Below are positions 37,635 through 50,346 of a DNA stretch of 64,000 nucleotides, piece by piece. This DNA comes from Cyanoderma ruficeps (taxonomy: Eukaryota; Chordata; Aves; Passeriformes; Timaliidae). The notes under the pieces are model-generated. The model ran no database searches, was not told where the DNA came from, and worked only from the letters and a program-made list of their open reading frames with translations. The number at the start of each line of letters is the position of its first letter. The stretch's first letter is position 1. The position numbers were made by a program, and so were the translations under genes. The DNA lies in contig VZDJ01000100.1 of assembly GCA_008694505.1 (NCBI GenBank), positions 1,747,300 to 1,811,299 on the forward strand. The letters are read 5' to 3'.

Positions 37635-40600
37635 CTGCAAAGTGACATTTCCCAGAAATTGTTATTCGTCCTGCAATTATGCATAAAACCTTGAGCAAAA
37701 AATATGCTCTGTAGAAGTCTTCCTGTCCCAGGTTACTCAGTCCTGAACTCTGAATCTCGTATTGACTGGAAAAGCCAGCCCCTTGGAAAAGCCTGAATAC
37801 CAATCAGCTCCTGCCAAGAGAATTTATTTCAAAGCCTCTACAGAAAGAAGTAATTGCAGTAATCTTGAAGAAGGGAAAGAATCAGCGAAACTCTGGCTAT
37901 CACTGGCAATGCATGAGGAGTAATGGCCAGTCTCATTCAGAAGCCATTATTTGGAAATTTAAGGTCTTCTAAGTCATAACATCTCTCAGTACCAACTCTT
38001 GTAGTCCCTGCCATGCCCCAAAAAACACATTGCAGACAGTTCAGAAGTTGGTTCTAATCAAACTGGAGGTGTGCTGCAATGTGCATTTACCTGGCTTTTC
38101 GTGCTCCCACAGCATGACAATCACAAAGTGTTCCCAACAAAAAGGAGTTAACTATGTTCAGGACTTTGCTCTATTCAATGAAATGTAAAGAGCTTATAGA
38201 AGCAAATTTGATATTATTTCAAGATCACAGCATTGCAATTTTCAACTTTTTGAATACTTGCATGCAACTGCACCACAGCATTGTCCAAACATAGTTATAT
38301 TCTTACCTACACACTTTCTGAAAGGCTTACCATTTTACCATGATCAGTCACTTGGAAGCATGAAATATTCATTTACCCCCCCCCCCCNCTTTCTTTTTTG
38401 TACATGAACTACTGCATTTGTATCTGGCTTCCACCACTTGATTTTATTGGGTAAACAGCACGAACCCAGCTGGCTGAGGCTTTCAATCCTGCTCTTAGCT
38501 AGTAGGCTATTACACCTCAAAGAAAAAATGTAGGAATGATAATACTGTTACAGAAGATTAAGCTAAACTCTTAAAGATATATAAATTGATAGAAAAACAA
38601 CTGTTTGAATAGTTAAAAATTTCAAAATGCTTTTTACTGAAGAAAAAAACCAGTAGTCTTACTTTGATCTCCACAGAATTGTCTGTTTACATGGAAGGAA
38701 GTCTTAAAGCTCTATGTTTGTGATGCTACACAGCAGGAGTTTTAAATGGAGGCAGCCATATATATGTTAATGTAAGAGATGGTCAAGGGTGTATTTGGCC
38801 ACACAGAGGACCTTATCCTAAAAAACAGCTCAAGACCCACTCCAGATAGAATATTTTGCACATTGCTGAATTAAGTCCCAAAGAAAAAGAAACAACCATA
38901 AAATCTTAAGGTGTGTTGCACACAACGACAAGTGCTGAGACCCATGCTCAACAAACAACTACATGTGGATGCAGGCATTGCTGTGCTGAAAGGACTGCAG
39001 CATCTTTTACTCTGGAGGGTGCCAGATTGCAGGGCTGTAGAATGATGCAGTGGTAAGGATGGAGCACTGTGGGTCACAGCCAAAAGGGTCCGAGCAACTT
39101 CTGAACTACTGGAGTACAATTCAACACTAGCTTCTACCTGAGTGACCTCTTCCACTTCAGTCTAGAAGGAAACTTTGTTTTAGAGACCAAAGGTATTTGT
39201 TGCAACTTTTCTTTAGTGAAGGAGGAATGAGAGATGTGTTTATGTCAGAAGTAGGTTTCATAGAACCACAGAATCACAGAATATCCTGAACTGGAAGTGA
39301 CTCACAAGGATCATTGAAGTCCAACTCCCCCTGCCCAGGACACTCCAAGAATCACACCATGTGCCTGAGAGCATTATCCAGATGGTCCTTGATGTCAGTC
39401 AGGCTTGGTGACCTGTGACCACTTCCCTGGGGAGCCTTTTCCAGTGCCCAACCACCCTCCGGGTGAAGAACCTATTTTTTCTAATATCCAACCTAAACCT
39501 CTATGACTAAGCTTCCTTGAGTCCTCTTACAGGTCACTAGAGAGCAGAGATTGGTGCTTGCTCTCCTTTTCACCTCATGAGGAGGCTCTGAACTGCTGTG
39601 AGGTCTTCCCTCAGTCTCCTCTTCAGGCTGAACAAGCCTTGTTCACGCCTCATACAGCTTCCCCTGAAGTCCTTCACCATCTTTGTAGCTCTCCTTTGGA
39701 TGGTCTCTAATATCTTTATATCCTTCTAATATTGTGGCACCCAAAACTGCCCCCAGCACTCGAGCTGAGGCCACCCCAGAGTAGAGCAGAACAATCTCCT
39801 CCCATGCCTGGCTGGTGATGATGTCCCTGATGGCCCCCAGGACATGGTGGCCCTCCTGGCTGCCAAGTCTGCTAATAAGCTGTCTCCAAGAATGTATGCC
39901 TTCCTGTTTCCTTCCATGCCTGGCAAAACCTGCGGCCTGTAAAATAGCATTTTGCTTTTTACACCAAGTACTTAGATTTTAAAACGCAGGACACACCACA
40001 GGAAATACTGTCAGAGTGGGAAGACAATCTTACTTTTGAGATAACTGCAAGATACAATCTATTTTCTGATGTTGAATCTCCATTTGTTCACCTGTTTTTA
40101 TTAAGCCACGTTGCATGAAAAGAGATCGTCTTAATTTAAGCTTGTATTCCCTACTGGTGGCATAATTATTCCATTGCAGTTCCTATTGTTTTGATGTCAA
40201 AAGCAGTGATTATACATTACAGGCCCAGGCTTACCCTCATTTGAAGTCAGTTCTGTGAATGACCTCACTGAGGTCAGGCTTTGACAAGGGGTGGCAAGGG
40301 TACAGCAAAACTAAATGAATTTCATCAATAAAATTCCTCTTTCAGCTCAAACGTTACTCTGTGAAACTGCGATATATTTTTTAATTAGAAAGCTACTTTT
40401 TTTAACTTCTCTGGGAGTTCTCGATAATTAGATACAGTTCCTCTTCTAATAACTAAGAGAAACACACTATTATGTGTAACAGTAATAAAATCTCTACAGA
40501 GGAGATGATGCTTTTGGATAACCATGCAACGAATGAAATAGGTTTTCTGGGGACCCTCCTTCCCAGGAGCAAGACCTTGGTTCTCCCAGGAGAGTCAGGG

Positions 40601-41071
40601 GGCAGCAGGGTCAATGCAGGGTCAAGGATCAATGCAAGGGTCACCAGGGATGCATAAAACAAAGAGAAGGAGATAACATGGTTCTTGGAGGTTTAGCTAT
40701 AAACAGGACAGACGCAGTCTTTTCTTTGTGAGGAAAAAAAAATGTATTTTCTCTTCGGAATAATATTCTGCAAGTTACAAACTGCAACACTTCTAGGTAG
40801 CTGGTGTGAACTATTCCCATGTAAAAAAAGTATGTCCATGGAATGTGTCCACACAATAAATGACTGAAAGCCACCCTAAGTCATCAGGTACGAAGTAAGC
40901 AATTTTATCAGAGCACCTTAAAACTAAGAACAGACTATCGGTAAGCATAGGGTACATAATAATTACGTTGTATGAGCAATCACTTCTTGTGCTTGTATAA
41001 AGTAAAAAGGAACTGCAGTGGAAAGCAAAACATGAAGGAAATAGAAGGTAAGAGGTTATTGTGACTATTAC
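37635..41071 (-). other. SEMA6A: SEMA6A intron, coding exons 9-10
   Basis: 3.4 kb. It holds a C12 run with an unresolved base (38376-38388), a CR1 3' tail (39258-39880) and three GGGTCA hexamers near 40608-40643. Confidence 0.85.
39258..39880 (-). mobile_element. CR1 LINE 3' tail (second copy)
   Basis: It begins TCATAGAACCACAGAATCAC on the plus strand, followed by the same block order as the 36.3 kb copy: CAGTGCCCAACCACCCTCC, GGGTGAAGAACCTATTTTTT, then CACTCGAGCTGAGGCCACCC and CATGGTGGCCCTCCTGGCTG. It reaches about 620 nt into the element. Orientation matches SEMA6A. The inner boundary is approximate. Confidence 0.85.
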
Positions 41072-41289
41072 CTATTATATGGAGTGGAGAATGTTGCTAA
41101 AACAACATCCCGGCCATTGAAATGGATAACATCTGTAACCGACTGCAGAATGTTAAAGTAGAAGTGTGAGTCGCCAGGAACTGAGCAGTTCAACCGAGCC
41201 TTGAGAAAGGAAGTCCACTGTTTTTCCAGCACTCTCTGAGATCCTCCCATGTCATTTTTGCAAACCTGGGCCACCCTTGGGAAAACTAC
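41072..41289 (-). CDS. SEMA6A: SEMA6A coding exon 9: Sema domain, longest exon in the window
   Basis: A 218-nt exon encoding residues 249-320 and two bases of Ser321. It begins [20 protein letters not shown], continues through [20 protein letters not shown], and ends with [11 protein letters not shown]. RVCKNDxGG-type sequence is a Sema hallmark, and LNCS is a likely N-glycosylation site. The acceptor is CCTTCCAG and the donor AG|GTAATA. The residue after DVI is His-Phe here, versus Arg-Ile in human from memory. Confidence 0.95.
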
Positions 41290-42193
41290 CTGGAAGGAAT
41301 AGAGTAAAAATAATGGAGAAAATTAAATGTTTGCTTGACCTAAAGACTTTGTTGGAATACTGTTTTAAAAACATTTGGAATAACACAGCAAGGTGCTTAA
41401 TTTAATACCACTTTTCTATAATCTGTGACAAATAAGAAACAGAGAAAAATTAAGCTTTGGAACAGTGTGCTATGAAAGATAAGACTGTGGCATTTACTAT
41501 ACAGACATAAATCCTTCAGGAGATCTGTTCTCAACCCATGTAAAACTCATTTCCATACAGACTGCTTAGCTTTCTATTTCCCCAAACAAAAGCACACTTC
41601 ATACTCACAATCCCTGCAACCCACACTGCTGCTCTGATTCTTGTGTTTTTAGCCCTTAAAAACGATGCAAATCTTGCTGGGCTTTTATTCCTGCTCTCCA
41701 CCTTTGTGACCTTGGTCAGCTTTTCTGACTGCTTAGTCAGAAAGCTGTTGTGAAATTATTAAAAATGCAGAAAGTGTTTAATTATTCCTTGCAGAATGGC
41801 AGAGCACAAAATTCCTACCCCTGTTTACTCAGCACTCTAATTCATACTTCTTACAGGAAAATTTCTTCCTTCTTTGGAATCCATTTTTAACAATCATCTA
41901 CTATGTTGAACTAACTACAATAGCCTTGTGCTTTTTATAATTTCAGAAAAGAGGCTCTAGCATACACCATCACTGTAAGAAACCACACATTTTCTTTTCA
42001 AGACAATGCAATGTTTCACTCCAGTCAACCTTCTGGCTTGAGCAATAGGAATCTTCTCAAAATGCTGACCTTGTCATCATGATTTATGGTTCTCATTTCA
42101 AGGTCACTCATAACAGCATCGGTCCAAGAATAGCATAATTTTTCCTTCTCCTGAATCTGACAAAGTCATTCAAGGCAATGTTTTTGCCCTTAC
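41290..42193 (-). other. SEMA6A: SEMA6A intron, coding exons 8-9
   Basis: 904 nt. The only structure seen is a short hairpin at 41717-41747. Confidence 0.85.
41717..41747. repeat. Short hairpin, 13 bp with one bulge
   Basis: CAGCTTTTCTGACT and AGTCAGAAAGCTG pair around a GCTT loop, with one extra T in the left arm. Confidence 0.85.
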
Positions 42194-42282
42194 CTTTCCC
42201 ATGCTGTTGTACTCCACTGCTATTTCCCGGAAGAAGAAGTATATGTAATTGCCATAGTCAACTGCCTGAACAAAGTACGGTT
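42194..42282 (-). CDS. SEMA6A: SEMA6A coding exon 8: Sema domain (EPYFVQAVDYG)
   Basis: An 89-nt exon encoding Glu219 (split codon) and residues 220-248: EPYFVQAVDYGNYIYFFFRE followed by IAVEYNSMGK. This blade is characteristic of transmembrane semaphorins. The acceptor is TTTTTCTAG and the donor AAG|GTAAGG, phase 0 out. Confidence 0.95.
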
Positions 42283-43342
42283 CTAGAAAAAAAACAGCAA
42301 CCCAAGACACCTGTTTTAGGCACCATGTACAGGATATAGAATGCAAAGAGAAGCCTGATACATTCACACTTAACATCCAGAGGTGAAATGTCTGTGTTGG
42401 ATAAACTTGATCCGTTTTCAGAATAAACAAATCACTGCTGCAGAAGAATCACTGTCTGGGGAAAGGAGAGCTGGGAACAAGACTCTGCAACATCACTGCA
42501 GAGTGGTTTAAGTCTCTGCCACTAATACGTCTGCTCTGCACGGAGTAAAAGAGGAAAGGTAAACAGGCATTTATAACTGCATGCCTGAGGGGTCCAAACA
42601 GCACTCTTTATGGCATGCAGGCTGTGAGTTGAGGGAATAACAAACCATGTAACTGTTTCTGCCCACACGTGTCTGTAGCAGCAAGCAAAGTGGGACAGCT
42701 AAAGTTGACACCTGGCAAAACATTTCTGCATGCAGAAAAAGACTTGAAACTATGGCTCTGCTCTCTGTTAAAATCACTCCAAATGCTAACAATTCTTAAC
42801 ACCTACATGAAGCTAAACAGCACCTTCCTTAACAATGAGGGCATTTAGAGCACAAAAATTGCCTAATTCAGTGGCAACAGTACAATCCTTAAGAACTGTA
42901 ACAGAAAGGCTTTGTGCAATATTCCCATAATTTTAGTTTCATTAATGAATCTTAATATTACAGGACAAACCTTCTATACTTCATAAAGCCTTGATTGTTA
43001 CCTAACAGTGCTGTGGCAGGAATATTTTCACAGCCCAAGCACCCAGAGCCCTGGGCAAGCTCCAACTTTTTCATCCAACAGACGTAAACTGGTGGATTTC
43101 AGCTTGGAAAGCTCACTGGAACACATATTCTGATCAACCCAGCTCACAGCTTCTGTCAAATCCAGTAACTTAGGGTCAGGAGAAGAGAGAAAGAGATAAA
43201 CACATCAGAGTAAGCAAGAGATGTAATCTACTTCCTTCTCTCTGCCAGAAAGCATTGGTGAAATGAAATGACAAAGAGGTCTGTCAGACATCCAAGACTC
43301 TCATCAGAGATGCTGCTTTTTTTGCCTTGTTTGTTTATCTAC
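42283..43342 (-). other. SEMA6A: SEMA6A intron, coding exons 7-8
   Basis: 1.06 kb. Nothing beyond unique intronic sequence is recognised. Confidence 0.85.
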
Positions 43343-43462
43343 CTTTCAACCACTTGGAGTCATGTTTAACTGTCCGCAGAGTTGGGCTGTCTCCAAGACT
43401 CCGGTATATGACTGCATCTATTGCAAGGAAGTCGGTCACTGTGGCAGAATATAGCTTTCCCT
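43343..43462 (-). CDS. SEMA6A: SEMA6A coding exon 7: Sema domain
   Basis: A 120-nt exon encoding Glu179 (split codon) and residues 180-218. It opens with [20 protein letters not shown] and continues [19 protein letters not shown]. This is a highly conserved class 6 segment with only conservative changes from human. The acceptor lies in CTTCCTCCCCAG and the donor is AAAG|GTAGAT. Phases are 1 in and 1 out. Confidence 0.95.
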
Positions 43463-46400
43463 CTGGGGAGGAAGGAAAGAAGAAACAAGGGGGGAGGAGC
43501 ATTAGAAATAATACAACTGCTTCTTCTCTCATCAGTCAGATGAGAAGGGGAAACAAAACCATCACAGTCTCCTTAGGAACACTGAAGGAAGGAAAAAATC
43601 CAGCGAGGTAAATGGAACTGAGTACTGAACAAGCAAGACACCACTTTGCAAAATGGTAATTTCAGAGGGATGCTGTGGAAGAAAATAACCTTATGGAATA
43701 ATTATTCTTCTTCAGTTTAGGTACATCATACTGAACTACCCTATCCAGTCACAAGTCACTAGTTCAATGCACAGAAATTCTGCCTAGGTATGTCAGCAAA
43801 TCAAATATAACAGAACTATTAAGTTTTAACTGGGAGTGCAAACCAGACAGGGCTTGAAGACTGTCAGCTAATTGACACTTATGAAAATTTCTCTCCTTGA
43901 GAGCACTTCTGCTCTGCCAACGACCACTAACAAAAATTAAATAGCATGCTGGGAGTCCTGCCGAAACAGGAATGAAAAGAGATGGAGGAAGATTGCCCAT
44001 CAATATTTCTTTTCTAGCATGCATTTTAGACATTTCCCATATGAATTATGCATTCCTCTCTCCTAAAGAATGGAGGACAAGTGATAAGAAAGGGCCTACA
44101 AAGCGGCACCCCAAGGACAACCAAAACATACAAAACTATATGGACATAAAAGCCCAAGTTTCAGCTGCATTTTAAAATTTTATTTGTTGTCTATTCTGTT
44201 TGCAGGTCATGGTAACTATACGGGACTGTTTTCATGTGTGAGATAGATCTCAGAACATGATGTCTGCTCGAAGCACTAGCATTGGTGCAGCATGAGCCCA
44301 CAAAATTGTGTCTCTGTTATGTCTGCATAAAAATCAGAATTGTCTGCATCTCCTTTGAAGGAGATTATGTTGGTGCCTTGAAGGCACCATCACTGAGGAC
44401 ATTCCCAGGACAAAGCAGAGAGGCTTCTATTGGCCAAGCTCTCCTCCTAATACTTTCAGACAACATTTAATTTAGGACTGAGAGGGAATCTCATTAATGC
44501 ATACAATTATCTCAAAGGTGGTTGACAAGAAGATGGTGCTAGACTGTTTTCAGTGGTGCCCTGCAACAGGACGAGGAGCAATGGCCATAAATTAAAACTC
44601 ATGAAGTTCCACCCCAAGACAAGGAAGTTCTTCCTTTTTTCTGATTCATACAATTCTTGTCCTTATTTGGCTACTTAAGAATGATCATTTTTTTCTTAGC
44701 AAAACAGAAAAAATAATTACAGCATGTCATGTTCTCTCTTCACCAAATTTAAAATAGAATAAAAAGCTCAATTGTTTAGATATAGATGTCTTAAACTCAT
44801 GTTAATACAACCACGCACTTATTTTCTTTCCTGCCATGTTCCTGTGACCAGCTACAATTTGCACATATCAGCTATAGTAGCTACAGGCTGCAAGACCCAT
44901 ATTCATGTAAGTGCAGCCAACAAACTCAGATGACCTGGATTAGTGTCCTAAACTCTTCTGAAACTGCTTTTCATTCCACTCTGAAAAGTGAGTATGGGTA
45001 TCAATATGTAAGACATATATAACAGTGGTTTTCTGAAGCTAGCAGGTTTATGGAACACATTCTACAAATATTTATTTGAACTGTATCAAATTTATTCTGA
45101 ATCACCATGGAGGAGTATGGTAATTTCTATAAATATTCTTTATATTTTCAAATAATGCAAGGATTTCTTCAGTGACAGATTTGGAGTCATCTTTCTGAAC
45201 TCCATCTGCATTCAAAGTGAATGTTTACAATAGGCTGGTCATAAACTCTTTCTTGGCCAATACACTGAGAAAGACCCTTCTGAAAGGTCATTCAGACTGC
45301 ACTAAGTATAGGGAGTCTGAGATACATGGGAAAATATTTCTCTGAAGGAGTTTCTCTTTTCCATGATTTATGAATTACTTGCTGCAATTAGAGAATTTCT
45401 ACTGTATATTCCTGCCTGTGACTGTAATTAAGAAATCACATACTACCCCTATCATCACTATTCTTGAAACAAAAGGTTCCATTTATTTGCACTATAGAGA
45501 GAGAAAAAAAAAAATTGAAACAGGTTATAAAATCATTCCTTTGTGAGGCACGTGATGATGCCTCAAGCATAGTAGTGCTTAATAGAACCCTTTGGCTATA
45601 GACTCATTTGAGGATGGCTGAAATGCTTGCACATTCTTAAATCTTCAGAGGATTAGCTTAGTTATTTCCATGTGAGCACCCAGGCTCTGTTTTATAGCAT
45701 CCCACCTGCTGAACAAGATCACATAATTAGGGAACATGTATTTATTATTTTCAACACCTATCTAACAGCCAGATCTAAGAAAAGATCGGCAGGTTTCACA
45801 CTAAGAGAAATTCAATAAAGAAGTAAGGAATTCCTAAAGAGATATACAAAAGAACTGCACGGTCAGCAGCCAAAACTAACCCCATTTATAAGACCTCACT
45901 TTTTCTAACTACTCTAGTAAAAATTAAAGTTAACATTATTCTGCTGCTTGCAGCATAAATTACCACTAACCAATACACTTCTTTTGTCTACAGCATCTGG
46001 TAAGACTATATTAAGATGTTTTCAGCTTTAAAAAAAAAATCACCTTCCCTTTCCTTCTAGATCTAGAAAACGGCATGCCACAGCATTTTCCCTAACTTCC
46101 TTTTATTATGAACATTAGCTTAGGCTTAGAGATGTTAAAGACCATATCCTGCTTGATCCTTATTAAAGCTTACACAACCCTTGACTTCCTTTGACGTTCA
46201 CAGAAGCTGGATGCAGCCAAAAATGGTGCCTCACACTGGCCATATTATCAAGAATACAGGAAATACTGAAATGTTGATCCAGGAAACTGAGGCTTCATGC
46301 AATGTTGATGACAATGAAGTTAATTCCAGAAAAGGGAAGGATTTTTTTTTTTTTTTTTTTTTTNCTAGGGATTTCCTTATGCCCTCTTTTTTTAGTCATT

Positions 46401-46518
46401 GTTCACTTCTTTTGACACCTTTTAGATTTAGGCATTCTGGGCCCAAGCAAGAGGCACAGTCTTATCCCAAGCCTGGGCTGCAGGATGAAAAGTAAAAAGT
46501 TTATCTCCTTCATTTTAC
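43463..46518 (-). other. SEMA6A: SEMA6A intron, coding exons 6-7
   Basis: 3.1 kb. It contains a CR1 fragment (44474-44645), two adjacent short hairpins (44349-44389) and a long T run ending in an unresolved base at 46364. Confidence 0.85.
44474..44645 (+). mobile_element. CR1 LINE internal 3' fragment
   Basis: Sequence from AGGACTGAGAGGGAATCTCA through TTTTCAGTGGTGCCCTGCAA to GGAAGTTCTTCC matches the part of CR1 just before the 3' end. It is short, lacks the terminal repeat and is antisense to SEMA6A. Confidence 0.7.
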
Positions 46519-46609
46519 CTGCAAACAAAGCAACGTTGGCATGCTTTGCATCATAGGGGCACCTGGCCATTCCACTGAATTCCTCTTCCAGATAGTCCAA
46601 GGTATCCAT
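46519..46609 (-). CDS. SEMA6A: SEMA6A coding exon 6: Sema domain ([17 protein letters not shown])
   Basis: A 91-nt exon encoding residues 149-178 and the first base of codon 179. It contains [20 protein letters not shown] and then [10 protein letters not shown]. The stretch [20 protein letters not shown] is unchanged from human SEMA6A as I recall it, whereas DYLEE differs slightly from the human EPFGD. The acceptor is TTTTTCAG and the donor GCAG|GTAAAA. Confidence 0.95.
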
Positions 46610-49339
46610 CTGAAAAATCAAAGGGAGCTTCTCAGATAGAGAAACAAAGAAACAAAACTTCATACCCAGGATGAGGCTAATGACAGTGTTTCTTCTTTTC
46701 TGGGCAGAGAAGAAGGCCCTTTCTCTAACTCTACTCCTGACTGTGGAGTAGAAACTTGACAAAAATCATGATATTAAATAAAACAAGTCTGAAAAATGTA
46801 TGTCTGGTAATTCAGGCATTCCATTGGAGCTAATCATTTAGTTACACATTTTACAAAAAGTCTGATATATTTTACAAAAGTCTTCAGTCTATATTTTATC
46901 TGCACACAAGTTTTGTTTTGAACTGAAGCAGGCTATGTGGTCGGTGGTTCTGGCAAGGCTCCAAAATTTATCCTCAACAGTGACCCAACAAAAGCGCTCT
47001 TATGCACAGAAAAGACTGCAAACCACAGCATTCAGAAGAAACAACACTAGGGCAATTATCTCTGTGTGCATTTTTCTCCTCCAAGTCCAGAGATCCTTCT
47101 GCTCTAGTCTCAACAGTGATGCCCTCTTCCTTGATTTGCATATTCAGAAAGATGCTCTTCAAGTTTTACTATACCAGTTGAGTCTGTGTCACAGAGAATC
47201 CTCTTACCATCAGGCAAGAATTAATCTGTGCAGGAATTGTAAATTCTGAGGCTTATGTGCAACTCATGGGAAATATATTCACCCTGGGCACTGATAATGA
47301 CACAAATATACAGATTGACCTTACATGAAGTTCAAGAAGGTTTGGTGAGCTAAGGGAGAATCATACAACTCTTACCGCTTTAAGATGCTTATACTACTGT
47401 ATTTTGGGAATAAGAACCTTTGTAGCATAGTCAGACAATTTGTCCAGCTCATACTATATAATCACATACAGCAAAGATTCACAGAGTATGAGAAATAACC
47501 TGCACAGCACCATCAACTTAAACCAAATTTAATTTGTATGTTACAGTTTTCAAATCCTTTGGTGGATGATTTGTGATAATTTGTTTTCTGTCATGCATTC
47601 TTCCTGTCAAAATCCACTCTGAGGGGAGTTAGTTGTGTTTACTCAAAGGCTGAAAAGCATTTCATGTAATAGTGAGAGGAAATGAGTTTGAGACCTGAGA
47701 AACTATTCCTGCACCAAGCTCCACACCCTGGGCTCATCCTCACAACCACTGGCATGCTTGAGGGACAGGAAGCCCTGCTTTCTGTTTGGCACATGTTTAG
47801 TTCTCTCTCTGTATAATGAAGGAATACATGGAGAAAAAGCCAGGGCAGGTGTTGCAGAGGTCTTCTGAAGACTGACGGTGGGATCACTATCCAGCCCCGC
47901 ACCACAGCGGATGAAAGCTCTGGAATAAGGGTGAGGAGGCCATTTATATGCCTCACATCAGGAGGCCAAAGAAATCTGTAATTGTATCTAAAAGGCAACT
48001 TCCACACAGAGATAAAAAATTACAAACTGTACTAGAGGACTAAATACAGCCCTGAGATCAAGAAGCTTCATTGCATACTAGGAGCAAGTAAGGAAAGAAA
48101 GAATAAAAGAAACAGCTGTTAACAGAGCAGCTAACTGTATCTCACAGTTACCATGACATAGCTCTGTATTCTTACTCAAATTTGGTTCTTCCTCCACAGA
48201 CTGGAAGAAAATACTACCCTGCACTTCCCTCCTGTGTTTTCTAAACTGCAGCCATTATAGTGGCTAAATGAGGTACAGCATCACTGCACAAAAATCAAGG
48301 AAGAGCAGCAGTCACAGTAAATACCACTAGGGAAGTAGTTTTCCTGGATGTTAACATTTTTATTTTGCTTTTTTTACACTAACTGTGAACCCAAAACCTG
48401 AATGACAGTTTTGATTTTGTCAGGAGCAGCATTAGTAAAACTGAATTTTATTTCTCCAGAAAAAAAGATGAGAAATGACCTGTGGGACATAACAGTGCCT
48501 AGAAAAGCAGAGTCTGGATGTAAAATGCCTAAATAAATTCATTTCAAAGCTACTCCAGAGACATCCACTGTTGGGAGTTATATCAGAATATAACAGGGAA
48601 AGCCTAAGAAAATGGGAAGTATTTCAATAAATGGGTCCTATTGGAATGAAGACTACCGGGATACACTATGCCAAAGGAATAAATTGGCTTCAGGGCATTA
48701 TTGTTCAGTATGCACGTACCAGCAGAGTTTTTACTGCTCTAGATAACATTTTGGCTTTGCAGAACCTCAGCAATTGAGAAATACATAACTATGCTGCTGT
48801 GCTGTTCCTTGTGGACATTTGCTGTTCCATCACTGTCACAGCACACAATGCCATAGGATCTCCACAGTGTCCCTATCCGGGGGCTCAAGGAAACTGAGGT
48901 TTTGCTTGCTATATCCTCAAGCATCTTGAAAACTGGTTTGTGACTGAGAACAGTGTAACAGAAATTTTAAAACACGCTACTCAGAAGTAGCCCCCAATGT
49001 TAGTCTATGACTTGATGTGAGTGTCAATGACAAGCTGAGGAACTATCTGAGGAGTGACTACATCCCCAAGCAGGGATCTGAGGGACTCTACACCTATGGA
49101 GGGAATGCAAAGTGGCAATATGCTTGATGTGCAGGAGCTGTCAAGAACTAGGTATTCAGTCTGAGAATTTCTCAGAAATCCAATCAACATTGAACTCAGT
49201 AGCAGTGAAACAAGTCAGGACAAATGTTTCAGAGTTGAAAGGTGCACAGCTGAATGACAAACCTCATGCTGCTGTCAACATAGTCACAATAAATCCAACC
49301 AAAAGACAAGGCATAAGTGAAATTCCAAAGATTACATAC
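46610..49339 (-). other. SEMA6A: SEMA6A intron, coding exons 5-6
   Basis: 2.7 kb. No mobile element or further exon is recognised. The short open frames show no known domain. Confidence 0.85.
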
Positions 49340-49441
49340 CTTGTAGTTCCTGCAAGAAGGGTTGAATGCATTTGTTCCACAGATAAACAGTGTATCCTCA
49401 TTTCTTTTTAGGAGAACCTTAATGAAGTTATGACACTCATC
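49340..49441 (-). CDS. SEMA6A: SEMA6A coding exon 5: Sema domain
   Basis: A 102-nt, phase 0/0 exon encoding residues 115-148. It starts [20 protein letters not shown] and ends with [22 protein letters not shown] is a signature of the Sema fold around the second disulfide. The acceptor is TTTCTTCAG and the donor AAG|GTATGT. It follows coding exon 4 after an 842-nt intron. Confidence 0.95.
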
Positions 49442-50283
49442 CTGAAGAAAAACAAAAAAAACAAACTATTTCAACTATTTTGAGTATCTGTTTTTAATTT
49501 TAAGCAGTGATATTTCATTGTCAGGTTTAAAATTAAATTGGCTGGTACCCACTGTGATACTCTGGCATTATTTTGACTATGTTTAACTGACAATGAGCAA
49601 ATTGTAATTAATTTATATTCTAGTGGTTTAAAAATTACAAAGAACTGAAGATACAGCATTCATATTATAGGTCTTAGTTTGCTGTCATTGACAAAGGTGA
49701 ATTTTGTTTGAAAACTGCTTTCATGAAGAGCAAAAAATCTGATGTTGTCACCTGTGCTGATGTCAGACAGTGACATCACCACCCCAATGTACTGGCATAA
49801 AGCTTCTGTAACTGGAAGGGGAAGTAGATGTAAAGATTCAAAGAGCCTGCATCTAATTATGATACTACTTGTGCCAGTCATTGGTTACAGGAGGGTGAAA
49901 CTGGTGTAAGAAACAGTACTTCTACAGCCCTACAGTCGTGTTTTCTGATGCTTTACCTGAACTTCTCAGTAGATTCCCACAGGGGGATGGACAGCAGCAC
50001 TTGGCTTTTGAAGCAACGGTAAGCAAAATTGGTACACTCAGCATTGTGACCTGCTCAATGCCTTAAGTATTTCAGGATATTGCTGTGGCTTCTGTCGTAA
50101 TATTTTATCACATTCAAAGTGAACTATTTTTGCAAATTAAAGCCTTTAGTAAGTTGATGGAAAAAGCAATTACTGGTAAGAAGTGAATGGCACAATCCAT
50201 TCCACATCACAGACAGCAGCCTGTGATAATAGTGATGCAACTAAACTAAAGCAGCAGTTGCAGAAAAAATGAAAATTGCCTAC
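49442..50283 (-). other. SEMA6A: SEMA6A intron, coding exons 4-5
   Basis: 842 nt. No repeat, RNA gene or further exon is recognised. Confidence 0.85.
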
Positions 50284-50346
50284 CTTATGTTTCCCCTTCA
50301 TTCTGCATGTGTCTACATCAGCTTGTCTAGATTTCCATGTCAATTT
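50284..50346 (-). CDS. SEMA6A: SEMA6A coding exon 4: Sema domain
   Basis: A 63-nt, phase 0/0 exon encoding residues 94-114: KLTWKSRQADVDTCRMKGKH plus a final Lys. The Cys of DTC is expected to pair with the Cys of DEC at the start of the next exon, a conserved Sema-domain disulfide (family knowledge). The acceptor is TTTCTTGCAG and the donor AAG|GTAGGC. Its length is a multiple of three with phase 0 at both ends, but skipping it would leave the second disulfide cysteine unpaired. Confidence 0.95.
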
